A stretch of DNA of 64,000 bases from positions 248,001 to 312,000 of the forward strand of contig NZ_CP040709.1 of NCBI RefSeq assembly GCF_005952805.1, read 5' to 3'. Origin of the DNA: Inhella inkyongensis (lineage in GTDB: Bacteria > Pseudomonadota > Gammaproteobacteria > Burkholderiales > Burkholderiaceae_C). Position numbers and translations under genes: made by a program. This document shows positions 56,449-64,000 of this stretch, in pieces; the stretch's first letter is position 1; every line of letters begins with the position of its first letter. The notes below the pieces were generated by a model that saw nothing but the letters and a program-made list of their open reading frames with translations, searched no databases and was not told where the DNA came from.

Positions 56449-56967
56449 TCAAGCCGTGGTGGATGCGCCGCGCCGAGCGGCCATCTCGGCGCCCATGCGG
56501 GCGCGTTCGGCGGCGTCAGTGGCCTGGGTGCTGAGCGGGAAGGCCTGGCCTTCCTCCAGGTCGATGTGCTCGCCATAGAGCGCGATAAAGGCGGGCCAGG
56601 ACTGGGTGTCGGGGCGTGTGCCTGCATCGCGCAGGGCCAGCAGTTGCAGGCGCAGGGCTTGCCAGCCCGCGTGCATGCGCTCGTGGTCGGCGTGCAGGCG
56701 CTCGGCCAGCTCGGCGTGGCCCAGGGCGCGCAGTCGCGGCAGCACATGGCGCTCCTCGTCCTCATGGTGGGCGGGGGCGGCCAAGTCAAAGTAGCGCAGC
56801 ACATCGCTGGCGGCGTCGCGGGCCTGGCGGTCGGGGCCGGCGCTGGCCAGGTGATCGGCCAGGCGCTGCAAAAGGCCCAAAGTGCGATGCACGCGCTCGT
56901 GGCAGGCGCTCAGCATCTCAAAAGGTTGGTCAAAGCCGACGGCAGGTGCGGCGTGGAGCAGGTTCAT
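56449..56967 (-). CDS. Hemerythrin-like (HHE) protein
   Basis: A 172-residue helical protein with hemerythrin metal ligands: H23/H27 in [22 protein letters not shown] in the middle, [11 protein letters not shown], and [13 protein letters not shown] near residue 140. The pattern fits a di-iron site that binds O2 or NO. The ATG overlaps the SirB2 stop (ATGCTATGA), so translation is coupled. FNR-like sequences upstream of SirB2 suggest control by oxygen or nitric oxide. Confidence 0.87.
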   Translation of the reverse strand: MNLLHAAPAVGFDQPFEMLSACHERVHRTLGLLQRLADHLASAGPDRQARDAASDVLRYFDLAAPAHHEDEERHVLPRLRALGHAELAERLHADHERMHAGWQALRLQLLALRDAGTRPDTQSWPAFIALYGEHIDLEEGQAFPLSTQATDAAERARMGAEMAARRGASTTA

Positions 56968-57344
56968 AGCATTCCAAGGAAAGGATCCTTGCTGCGCGCC
57001 ACGCCCACCAGCAGGCCGACGCAGAGCAAGGCGCCCAGAAAGGCCAGGGCACCGATGTCGCGGTCCTGACGGAAGGCGGCATAGCCCAGCACCACATAGC
57101 AGGTCAGCAGCACGAACTTGGCCAGCAGCCAGGTGTGCACAAACGGGTTCAGGCCCAGCAGGCCCCACAGGCTGATGCCGACGATGGTCAACACCACGTC
57201 GACGCCGACACTGAGTGCGCGCAACCGGTCGTCCATCGGCCATTGCGCGCCCGCCATCCGGCCCAGGCCGCGCAGGGCGAAAAGCAGCACGCTGGCGATG
57301 GCGAAGGTCAGATGGATCTCGCGGATTTCGGTGTACCAAAGCAT
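56964..57344 (-). CDS. SirB2-family membrane protein
   Basis: A 126-residue protein with four membrane helices and the SirB2 pattern: IREIHLTFAIASVLLFALRG, RLRALSVGVDVVLTIVGISLWGLLGLNPF, LLAKFVLLTCYVVLGYAAFR. The family has unknown function and is often found near respiratory or regulatory genes. It is the first gene of a short operon with hemerythrin. The 170-base region upstream, shared with the divergent gene at 57515, carries two FNR-like boxes. Confidence 0.83.
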   Translation of the reverse strand: MLWYTEIREIHLTFAIASVLLFALRGLGRMAGAQWPMDDRLRALSVGVDVVLTIVGISLWGLLGLNPFVHTWLLAKFVLLTCYVVLGYAAFRQDRDIGALAFLGALLCVGLLVGVARSKDPFLGML

Positions 57345-57389
57345 GCGCGGACCTTAGCAGGAGCCGGGAGGCCTTTGCCAGGTCCGGGC

Positions 57390-57403
57390 TTGTTTTGCAT
57401 CAA
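57390..57403. promoter_or_regulatory. FNR/Dnr-like box between SirB2 and AsnC-like genes
   Basis: TTGTT-TTGC-ATCAA matches nine of ten positions of the FNR-family consensus TTGAT-N4-ATCAA. It lies 46 bases from the SirB2 start. Divergent transcription of SirB2-hemerythrin and the NirD-like gene from this region would suit low-oxygen or nitric oxide control. Confidence 0.5.
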
Positions 57404-57440
57404 GCGCAGGCAGAGCGCATCGCCACGCTCTTGTACTTTC

Positions 57441-57454
57441 TTGAATCGGGTCAA
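57441..57454. promoter_or_regulatory. Weaker FNR-like box
   Basis: TTGAA-TCGG-GTCAA matches eight of ten consensus positions and is nearly symmetrical. It lies 61 bases before the AsnC-like gene start at 57515. Alone it would be marginal; its value comes from the better box 37 bases away. Confidence 0.35.
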
Positions 57455-57514
57455 GGCCAGAGCACGGCTCGGTGCGCAGCATCCCGACCCTATGTCAATC
57501 TCACTGCGCCGCTG

Positions 57515-58447
57515 ATGGCGACCTCTCCGCCCGCGTCGGTCTGTGCCGGCCTGCGCCAGACCCTGCTGCATGGCTGGCAGCAGGGCTTTCCGGTCCAGCC
57601 CTCGCCCTTCCAGGTGCTGGCGCAGCGCACCGGCGGCACCCTGCGCGAGGTGTTGGGGCAGTGTCAACAGATGCAGCGCAATGGCGCCTTGCAGGGCGTG
57701 CAGGTGCAGTGGGGTGAGCCCCTGCGCCGCGTGCGCTGGCGTTGCGGGCTGTGGGCGCCCGAGGCCGAATTGGAGGCGGCCGGCCGCGCGGCGGCCGCCC
57801 TGCCGGCCTGTGTGTTGTTGGAGCGTGTGGAGGCGGCCGTACCCGACTTGCCCAGCCTGTGGCTGGAGCTGGAAGCCCTACGCAGCGAGGTGATCGAGTC
57901 GCAGCTGCAGACTTTGGCGCTGCGCTGGCGCTTGGGCCCGCGGCTGTCTTTGCAGCATGCGGCGCCCTGCCATTGCCATGAGCACCTGGGCCCCTGCTGC
58001 GACGAGCCGCTGGCCCAGGCCTTAGAGCGCGGCCTGCCGCTGGTGGCCCATCCCTATCAGGAACTGGCGCTGAAGCTGCAGCGCAGCGAACGCCAGGTGC
58101 TGGCCCGCCTGCGCGATTGGATCGAGGGCGGGGACGTCCAAACGCTTTCGTTGGCGGCCCCGCACCAGCCTCACCGTCAGAGTTGGGCCCTGGCGGCGGT
58201 GGAGGTTGATCCCACGCCGGCGCTGCTGGCACGCCTGCGAGAGCTGTCGGCAACCAGCGAGCTGCGTCGTCTTCCCAGGCTGCCGGACTGGCCCTTTGGC
58301 TTGTTCATCGGCATGGCGGCGCCGCAGGAATTGACGGGCGGTGCGCTCGACCCCTTGCTGCAGGCTGCCGGACTGGCCCAGGCACCCATGCGCCGCTGGC
58401 TGGCGCGGCGTTGGGCGCCGCGCGTTCAGGCGCGCTTGTTTGCGTGA
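57515..58447 (+). CDS. Tandem AsnC/NirD-like protein
   Basis: A 310-residue protein built from two AsnC/Lrp-like halves (about residues 8-135 and 165-310). Each starts with a helix-turn-helix: LLHGWQQGFPVQPSPFQVLAQRTG, then ALERGLPLVAHPYQELALKLQRSERQVLARLRDWIEGG. This layout recalls NirDL/AhbAB siroheme decarboxylases of heme d1 synthesis. No nir gene is in the window and catalytic residues cannot be confirmed. A Cys/His cluster CHCHEHLGPCC near residue 152 joins the halves. It could be a regulator instead. Confidence 0.5.
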   Translation: MATSPPASVCAGLRQTLLHGWQQGFPVQPSPFQVLAQRTGGTLREVLGQCQQMQRNGALQGVQVQWGEPLRRVRWRCGLWAPEAELEAAGRAAAALPACVLLERVEAAVPDLPSLWLELEALRSEVIESQLQTLALRWRLGPRLSLQHAAPCHCHEHLGPCCDEPLAQALERGLPLVAHPYQELALKLQRSERQVLARLRDWIEGGDVQTLSLAAPHQPHRQSWALAAVEVDPTPALLARLRELSATSELRRLPRLPDWPFGLFIGMAAPQELTGGALDPLLQAAGLAQAPMRRWLARRWAPRVQARLFA

Positions 58448-58459
58448 GCCGCCGTTCGA

Positions 58460-59992
58460 TCAGGCCTTGGGCTTGAGAAGGGCCTCGCAAGTGCCGCGCT
58501 GGGCATCCGCGCGGTCCAGCTTGCCGCACACGGCGCCCAGCTGGCCTTGCAAGCGCCCCACCACGGCCGCGCCGTTGCTGGCCTTGGACCAGGCCAGCAG
58601 CTGCTCGCTTACCTTCTGCAGCGAGCGCGCGCTGCGCTCGTAGAACGCGCCCTTGTCCTTCTCGGCCTCGGCAATCAGTTGCGCGGCCAGCTTCTCGATG
58701 CGGGCGCTGTCCTGCGGCGCCAGCTTCACCAGGTTCTCGAAATAGGTCGAGCCCCATTGCAAGCGGGTGGCCGGGCCCTCGCTCTTGTTGAAGGCCTGCT
58801 CAAACCAGCTCAGGGCTTCCTCCTTGCGGCCGGTCTTGCGGGCATTGGCACCCAGCTGGTTCATCAAATAGTAGGGCGAGTGGCTCTTGGCCAGATTGGC
58901 CTTGAGCATGGCATCGCTCTCGGCCCACAGGCCGGAGAGGCCCAGCACATGGCCGACCGAGGTCATCACGGCCTGACGCTCGTATCCGTCCTTGATCTCG
59001 CGGTCCATCAGATTGGCCAGACCGCGCACTTCGTTCAACAAGGCGGCATCCAGCTTGGGTGCTGTCTCGGTGGCGGGCAGATCAATGCGGGCCAGACTCA
59101 CCCGGGCGATCAGGCAGTTGATGCGGTCGGCGCGGGCCAGCTGGCTGTCGGCCTGGGAGCGACTCAGGGCTGCATCCAGTTGCTGAACCAGGGCCGTGCG
59201 CTCGGCGCTGGGCTTGGCGTGCAGAGCCCGCACCAGGTCGTCGGCATTGTTGCTCAGCACGTCCAGATGCTGGCGCACTTGTTTGGGATCCTTCAGCACC
59301 TGGGCCAGCAGGGCGGCGTCGCCCTTGGCCGGGGCGGCGCCGGCTGCCAGTGCCTTGAGGCTCAGGCGGGTGCGGGCATCGGCCGGCACGCCCTTGGCGC
59401 TGGCCAGGCGTTGCAGCAGCGCACCGCGCTGTTTGGCCTCAACCAGCATGGCTTCGTCGGTATCCCAGCTGTAATAGCTCAGCAGCTGCCATTCGCTGGG
59501 CTTGAGCGCCTTGCCGGCCTGGGCATCGGCCAACACGGTCTTGATGGCACGGCCGCCGGCCATGCCCATCTGCAGCAGCTTGACCACGCGTGCCGCGTCG
59601 GCCTCGCCGGGCAGGCGGGTCAGCTCTTGGCCATCGGCGCTGAACAGAATCATCGTGGGGTAGCCGCGCACCTTGAAGCGGGCACCGAGCTTCTGTGCGC
59701 CGGGCAGGTCGCCGTCGATCATCACCGGCACCACGGCCTGGCTCTGCTCGATGAAGTCGGCGCGGTTGAACAGGGTGGCCTTGAGCTGGTTGCAGGGCGG
59801 ACACCACTTGGCGCCCCAGTACAGCAGCACCGGCTTCTTGGCGTCCTTGGCCGCGGCAAAGGCGGCCTCGACATCACTGTCTTGCGCGGCGGCGCGCCAG
59901 GCGATGCCGGGCGGCATGTCCAGGCTGGCATGGGCGCTGGAGCCCAGGGCCAGAAAGAGGGACAGGGTCAGGGCGCTGAGAACGGGACGCAT
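58460..59992 (-). CDS. Exported thioredoxin-fold protein with helical C-terminus
   Basis: A 510-residue protein with a signal peptide (SALTLSLFLALGSSAHA). Residues 40-145 are a thioredoxin domain with the active-site motif AKWCPPCNQLKATLF and the cis-Pro in GYPTMIL. Residues 170-500 are an all-helical, TPR-like region (TGRKEEALSWFEQAF). The CxxC pair suggests a periplasmic disulfide reductase or carrier with a binding scaffold. ATGs at 59992 and 60007 are both possible. Confidence 0.78.
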   Translation of the reverse strand: MRPVLSALTLSLFLALGSSAHASLDMPPGIAWRAAAQDSDVEAAFAAAKDAKKPVLLYWGAKWCPPCNQLKATLFNRADFIEQSQAVVPVMIDGDLPGAQKLGARFKVRGYPTMILFSADGQELTRLPGEADAARVVKLLQMGMAGGRAIKTVLADAQAGKALKPSEWQLLSYYSWDTDEAMLVEAKQRGALLQRLASAKGVPADARTRLSLKALAAGAAPAKGDAALLAQVLKDPKQVRQHLDVLSNNADDLVRALHAKPSAERTALVQQLDAALSRSQADSQLARADRINCLIARVSLARIDLPATETAPKLDAALLNEVRGLANLMDREIKDGYERQAVMTSVGHVLGLSGLWAESDAMLKANLAKSHSPYYLMNQLGANARKTGRKEEALSWFEQAFNKSEGPATRLQWGSTYFENLVKLAPQDSARIEKLAAQLIAEAEKDKGAFYERSARSLQKVSEQLLAWSKASNGAAVVGRLQGQLGAVCGKLDRADAQRGTCEALLKPKA

Positions 59993-60077
59993 GCGGGGCA
60001 ACTCCATACAGGCAAGACCGCGATTGTGGTCCGACCCGTACGCCCCTGTCTGTGCAGGGTTTCGCGTGTGCCGGAAG

Positions 60078-60443
60078 TCAGGTCCGGAACAGCGCCAGCC
60101 TTGCCCTGGCCTGTGACTCGCTCTGACGCGCCAGGCTGCCGCAGACCAGATCGCAAAGCTCGTAGATGCCGACATCGGCAATGCGGTAGTAGACGCTGGT
60201 GCCGCGTCCCTCGCGCAGCACCAGGCCGCGCTGCTGCAACAGGCTCAAGTGGCGCGAGACATTGGTGGTGGTCATGCCCGAGAGCTCGGCCAGATCGCCG
60301 ACGCGCTGCTCGCCGCCACGCAGCAGATTGAGCAGGCGCAGCCGGTTGGGCTCGGCCAGGGCCTGGAAAAAGCTGGCCACCTCGGCCAGGGCGGGGTCGG
60401 GCAGGCCGTCCAAGGTGGCGGGGGGAAGTGAAGTCTTTGGCAC
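60078..60443 (-). CDS. ArsR-family repressor, GTG start
   Basis: A 121-residue winged-helix repressor: VASFFQALAEPNRLRLLNLLRGGEQRVGDLAELSGMTTTNVSRHLSLLQQRGLVLREGRGTSVYYRI. Two Cys in ELCDLVCGSL, in the last helix, could sense a metal or a reactive species; the classical CxC of ArsR/SmtB helix 3 is absent. The GTG at 60443 is the first sensible start. It is divergent from the RND efflux genes and separated from them by a perfect palindrome. Confidence 0.85.
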   Translation of the reverse strand: MPKTSLPPATLDGLPDPALAEVASFFQALAEPNRLRLLNLLRGGEQRVGDLAELSGMTTTNVSRHLSLLQQRGLVLREGRGTSVYYRIADVGIYELCDLVCGSLARQSESQARARLALFRT

Positions 60444-60462
60444 GGTCGCATTGTGTGCGCTA

Positions 60463-60491
60463 TTGACTATTTGCGCAATTGCGCAAATACT
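60463..60491 (+). promoter_or_regulatory. Promoter and ArsR operator of the efflux genes
   Basis: A perfect 22-base palindrome occupies 60468-60489; its half is TATTTGCGCAA followed by the exact complement. TTGACT (60463-60468) and AATACT (60486-60491), 17 bases apart, form a plausible sigma-70 promoter toward the adaptor gene. The palindrome therefore fills the spacer, where a bound repressor would block polymerase. It lies 24 bases from the arsR start and 27 from the adaptor start, so both directions may be controlled. Confidence 0.7.
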
Positions 60492-60516
60492 GAAAAAGAA
60501 CAACACCTGCACCACC

Positions 60517-61563
60517 ATGAACGCCAACCTGCTGCTAGCCCTGATTCCCCTCGCCCTGGCCGCTTGGGTGCCGCCTGCGCTGGCGGCCGAGCCGACATGG
60601 CGCACACAGACCCTGCAACCCGGCACCGTCCCGGTCGAGCAGCGCTTTGAGGGGGTGGTCGAGGCCGAGCGCCAGACCGTGCTGGCGGCCCAGGTGGCGG
60701 GGGCAGTGGTGGAGATTGCCGTCAAGCTGGGTGATCGCGTCAAGGCAGGTCAGCTTCTGATGCGCCTGGACGCCCGCGCCGCTGAACAGGGGGCGCAGGC
60801 CAGCGAAGCCCAGGTGCAGGCGGCGCGCGCCGGCCTGGCGCTGGCGGAGCAGTCCTTCCAGCGCCAACAGCAACTGCGCGCTCAAGGCTTCATCAGCCAG
60901 GGTGCCTTGGATCAGGCGGAGGCGCAGTTCAAGTCCGCCCGCGCCCAGGCCCAGGCTCAGCTGGCCGCAGCCCAGGCCGCCCGCAGTCAGACGGCCTGGC
61001 ATCGGGTCACGGCGCCCTATGCCGGCGTCGTTGCGGAGCTGCCTGTGGCCCTGGGGGATATGGCGTTGCCAGGTCGGCCCCTGTTGACCCTGTTCGACCC
61101 CCAGGCCTTGCGCGTCAGCGCCAGCCTGCCCCAGGCGCTGGCGGCGCAAGGCTTGCCGGCGCTGGAAAGCCTGCGCATCGAGTTGCCGGCGCTGGGCCAG
61201 ACGGTGCAGCCCACCCGGGTGCAGCGCTTGCCGCTGGCCGATCCGGGCTCGCAGACCGTGCTGCTGCGCCTGGACCTGCCCGCAGGCAGCGCAGCGCAGC
61301 CCGGTCAGTTCGCCCGCCTGCTCTGGCCGGGCCAGGGCGCGGCGGCTGAGACACCGCGCCTGTGGGTGCCGCAGACGGCCTTGGTGCAACGGGCCGAGTT
61401 GCGCGGTGTCTATGTGCTGGTGCAGGGTCAGCCGCAGTTGCGTTGGGTGCGCCTGGGCCGATCGCGTGGCACCTTTGTTGAGGTGTTGGCCGGCCTCAAG
61501 GCCGGTGAACAGCTGCTGCTGGAGCCCCAGCGGGCCAGCCGCCTGAACGAGGTGACGCGATGA
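60517..61563 (+). CDS. RND efflux periplasmic adaptor (HlyD/MFP family)
   Basis: A 348-residue adaptor with a signal peptide (ending near PPALAAEP). A lipoyl-like half-motif AAQVAGAVVEIAVKLGDRVKAGQLLMRLDA comes first. An alpha-helical hairpin follows (residues 85-155, Gln/Ala-rich), then the second lipoyl half (APYAGVVAELPVALGDMALPGRPLLTL) and beta domains. It links the inner-membrane pump to an outer-membrane channel; no channel gene is visible here. The stop overlaps the pump start as ATGA. Confidence 0.9.
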   Translation: MNANLLLALIPLALAAWVPPALAAEPTWRTQTLQPGTVPVEQRFEGVVEAERQTVLAAQVAGAVVEIAVKLGDRVKAGQLLMRLDARAAEQGAQASEAQVQAARAGLALAEQSFQRQQQLRAQGFISQGALDQAEAQFKSARAQAQAQLAAAQAARSQTAWHRVTAPYAGVVAELPVALGDMALPGRPLLTLFDPQALRVSASLPQALAAQGLPALESLRIELPALGQTVQPTRVQRLPLADPGSQTVLLRLDLPAGSAAQPGQFARLLWPGQGAAAETPRLWVPQTALVQRAELRGVYVLVQGQPQLRWVRLGRSRGTFVEVLAGLKAGEQLLLEPQRASRLNEVTR

Positions 61564-64000
61564 GCCGCTTGGACGAGGGCCTGGGCCTGTCCGGCCGCAT
61601 CGCGGCCTTCTTCCAGGGCGCGCAGATCACGCCCCTGCTGGCCCTGGTGGGCTTGCTGTTGGGCCTGTTCGCGGTGGCGGCGACGCCGCGCGAGGAGGAG
61701 CCGCAGATCAATGTGACGATGGCCAATGTGCTGGTGGCCCTGCCCGGTGCCAGCGTGGCCGATGTGGAGGCCCTGATCACCATACCGGGCGAGCAGGTGC
61801 TGTCGCGCATCGCCGGGGTCGAGCATGTGATGGCGGTGGCCCGCCCCGGTCAGGCCGTGCTGACCGTGCAGTTCAAGGTGGGCGTGCCGCGCACCGAGGC
61901 CCTGGTGCGATTGCAAGACACGGTGCAGAGCCACGCCGACTGGCTGCCGCCCGGCCTGGGCGCCAGCCCGCCGCTCATCAAGCCCCTGGGCATCGACGAT
62001 GTGCCCATCCTCAGCCTGACCTTGCACAGCGCCGATCCCGAGATCGGCCCCATGGACCTGGAGCGGGTGGCGCGTGGCTTGGAGTCCGAGCTCAAGCGCG
62101 TGCCGGGCACGCGCGACATCCAGCTCATCGGTGGTCCCGGTCGCCGACTCTTGGTGGCCCTGGACCCCGAGCGCATGAACCGGGCGGGCCTGTCGGTCGC
62201 GGAACTGCGCCAGGCCTTGCAAGGTGCTCACCAGGGCGCACAGATTGGCGAGCGCGTGCAGAGCGATCACAGCGTGATGCTGGAGGCCGGGCCCTATCTG
62301 CGCGATGCCCGCAAACTGGAAGACTTGATCGTCGGTGTGCAGGCCGGCCGCCCGGTGGCCTTGCGCGATGTGGCCGATGTGCGCGAGGGCAGCCTGCCGG
62401 GTTCGGCCCGGGTCTGGCACCGCGTCAAAGGGCAGGACCGTCCGGCGCTGACCCTGGCCATCACCAAGAAGGCCGGCGAGAACGCCATCGATGTAGCCCG
62501 AGCGCTGCAGGCCCGGGTGGCCGAACTGCGCGGCACCTTGTTGCCCAGCCAGGTCGAGGTCGAGGAGACGCGCAACTATGGCCAGACGGCGGACGAGAAG
62601 GCACGCCAGCTGATTCAGAAGCTGTTGTTCGCCACCGCCTCGGTGGTGGCCCTGGTGTTCCTGGCGCTGGGCCGGCGCGAGGCGGCCATCGTCGGCGCGG
62701 CCGTGATCTTGACCCTGGCCGCCACCCTGTTCGCATCCTGGGCCTGGGGCTTCACGCTGAACCGCGTGTCGCTGTTCGCGTTGATCTTCTCGATCGGCAT
62801 CCTGGTGGATGACGCCATCGTGGTGGTGGAAAACATTCATCGCCATTTGGCGATGAATGTTTCGGCGCAGGCTCATATCGCCGAAGGCGATGTGAGCCGC
62901 AGCCAGAACATGGCTCGGTTGATCCAGATCATTCCCCGCGCGGTGGACGAGGTGGGCGGCCCCACCATCCTGGCCACCTTCACGGTCATCGCCGCCCTGC
63001 TGCCGATGGCCTTTGTGTCGGGCTTGATGGGGCCCTATATGGCGCCCATCCCCATCAATGCCTCCATGGGCATGCTGATCTCGTTGGCGATCGCTTTTGT
63101 GGTGACACCGTGGTTGGCGCGCCTGCTGATGAAGGCCCTGCCCGCCGGGCAAAGCGCCGATCCGGAGGCGCTGCACGGGCTCTCCAAGTGGCTGGCACCG
63201 CATTTCGAACGCCTGTTTGGCCCGCTGCTGGATGCGCAGCGCGGCGCGCGCAATCGCCGATGGCTGGGCCTGGGAGTGGCGGGGCTGATCGTGGTTTCGC
63301 TGGCTCTGCCAGGCGTGGGTGCTGTGCTGCTGAAGATGCTGCCCTTCGACAACAAGAGCGAATTGCAGGTCATGGTGGACATGCCGGCGGGCACGCCGGT
63401 GGAGCGCACGGCGGCGGTGCTGCAGGAGCTGGGCGTCTGGGTGGGTCAGCAACCCGAGGTGCGCCACTTGCAGGCCTATGCAGGTGCCTCCGCGCCGATC
63501 AACTTCAATGGCCTGGTGCGGCAGTACTTCCTGCGCACCGATCCACACCAGGGCGATTTGGCGGTGAACCTGGCCCCAAAGAGCGAGCGCAAGGAACAGA
63601 GCCATGACATCGCCACCCGCTGGCGCCCGGAGCTGCAGCGCATCGCGCGCCGCCATGGCGCCAACCTCAAGGTGGTGGAGGTGCCGCCCGGCCCCCCGGT
63701 GCTGGCCCCGCTGGTGGCTGAGATCTATGGCCCCGAAGCCAGCGGCCGCGCCCAAGTGGCGGCGGCGGTGCGCAAAGTCTTGGAAGGGGGCGAGGGCGTA
63801 GTCGATGTGGACGACTCTGGCATCGCTGCGGCGCCACGCGAACGCCTGGTGGTGGACCAACGCAAGGCCGCGCTGCTGGGTGTGCCGGCGTCCGCCATCG
63901 TCAGCACCCTGCAGGCCGCCCAACAGGGCGACCCTGCCCTCTGGCTGCACGATGGCAGCCGCCGCGCCACGTCGGCCACCCTGATCCTGGCTCCAGAGCT
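61560..64000 (+). CDS. RND efflux pump (AcrB/CzcA superfamily), cut by window edge
   Basis: The first 813 residues of an expected 1,050 or so. Helix 1 is at residues 22-42 and the first periplasmic porter domain follows. Helices 2-6 include SIGILVDDAIVVVENIHRHL, with the paired membrane Asp residues of proton-driven RND pumps. VDEVGGPTILATFTVIAALLPMAFVSGLMGPYM is typical of a branch often annotated as multidrug or cation pump. Residues 424-447 are encoded by two adjacent hairpins and lengthen the cytoplasmic loop. The frame runs open to the right edge. Confidence 0.92.
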   Translation, partial: MSRLDEGLGLSGRIAAFFQGAQITPLLALVGLLLGLFAVAATPREEEPQINVTMANVLVALPGASVADVEALITIPGEQVLSRIAGVEHVMAVARPGQAVLTVQFKVGVPRTEALVRLQDTVQSHADWLPPGLGASPPLIKPLGIDDVPILSLTLHSADPEIGPMDLERVARGLESELKRVPGTRDIQLIGGPGRRLLVALDPERMNRAGLSVAELRQALQGAHQGAQIGERVQSDHSVMLEAGPYLRDARKLEDLIVGVQAGRPVALRDVADVREGSLPGSARVWHRVKGQDRPALTLAITKKAGENAIDVARALQARVAELRGTLLPSQVEVEETRNYGQTADEKARQLIQKLLFATASVVALVFLALGRREAAIVGAAVILTLAATLFASWAWGFTLNRVSLFALIFSIGILVDDAIVVVENIHRHLAMNVSAQAHIAEGDVSRSQNMARLIQIIPRAVDEVGGPTILATFTVIAALLPMAFVSGLMGPYMAPIPINASMGMLISLAIAFVVTPWLARLLMKALPAGQSADPEALHGLSKWLAPHFERLFGPLLDAQRGARNRRWLGLGVAGLIVVSLALPGVGAVLLKMLPFDNKSELQVMVDMPAGTPVERTAAVLQELGVWVGQQPEVRHLQAYAGASAPINFNGLVRQYFLRTDPHQGDLAVNLAPKSERKEQSHDIATRWRPELQRIARRHGANLKVVEVPPGPPVLAPLVAEIYGPEASGRAQVAAAVRKVLEGGEGVVDVDDSGIAAAPRERLVVDQRKAALLGVPASAIVSTLQAAQQGDPALWLHDGSRRATSATLILAPE
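62831..62898. repeat. Two adjacent hairpins inside the RND pump gene
   Basis: The first is a perfect inverted repeat: AAACATTCATCGCCA (62831-62845) and its complement (62848-62862) around a TT loop. The second pairs GGCTCATATCGCC (62870-62882) with GGCGATGTGAGCC (62886-62898) around GAA, with one G-T mismatch. Both are translated in frame. The left arm of the first codes for the family-conserved NIHRH; what follows has no obvious counterpart in typical relatives. Confidence 0.6.

Noticed and set aside
61428..63950. An 840-codon minus-strand open frame
   Set aside because: Antisense to the RND pump; rich in Gln, His and Arg with no domain-like pattern.

Overview
The window is GC-rich, densely coded DNA with no gene-free stretch longer than 300 bases. 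The gene set suggests a betaproteobacterium of the order Burkholderiales, of Rubrivivax/Roseateles/Inhella type. The clues are a DUF3567 protein, a methionine synthase split into two genes, a napDAGHBC nitrate reductase operon, many GcvA-type LysR regulators and short intergenic gaps. I saw no rRNA, tRNA, CRISPR array, transposase or integrase. This placement is inference; no marker gene fixes the genus.

Layout, left half. 1-1870: DUF2306-type membrane proteins. 1878-7644: two paralogous LytS-type histidine kinases, the second coupled to a LytTR response regulator, with an esterase, a TPR protein and a small membrane protein between them. 7645-9700: a patch of hypothetical genes plus a cupin, less GC-rich than its flanks. 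9819-14002: a GNAT acetyltransferase, a HipA-family YjjJ protein with a palindrome over its start codon, DUF1203 and DUF4124-like proteins, and a DMT exporter. 14008-22076: a tight minus-strand operon of sensor kinase, acyl-ACP-reductase-like enzyme, MMPL transporter, LolA-like protein and outer-membrane barrel, with its LuxR-type regulator divergent. I read it as a candidate lipid-modifying and lipid-export system. 22101-26271: an MFS transporter with a coupled 36-residue peptide, a LysR regulator, a dienelactone hydrolase and a GlxA-type AraC regulator.

Layout, right half. 26358-28717: rlhA (23S rRNA hydroxylation) and a VOC protein. 28823-34609: napDAGHBC behind two FNR-type boxes, closed by a strong terminator, then mobB. 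35166-41318: a lone solute-binding protein, DUF4197, DUF3108, DUF3567 and DUF2087 proteins, a second DMT exporter and a class 3 asparaginase. 41321-49838: recG, ubiC, proC, a TMEM165/GDT1 cation transporter, a diguanylate cyclase, a LysR/hydrolase pair and small proteins. 49840-56402: the two halves of methionine synthase, separated by a plus-strand trio of one degenerate HD-GYP-like protein and two periplasmic binding proteins. 56449-58447: hemerythrin, a SirB2 protein and a tandem AsnC/NirD-like protein around FNR-like boxes. 58460-64000: a thioredoxin-like protein, an ArsR repressor with a perfect 22-base palindrome, and the RND efflux adaptor and pump it probably controls. The pump runs off the right edge.

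Two coding sequences, the MMPL gene near 16.8 kb and the RND pump near 62.85 kb, each contain clustered hairpins that are translated in frame.
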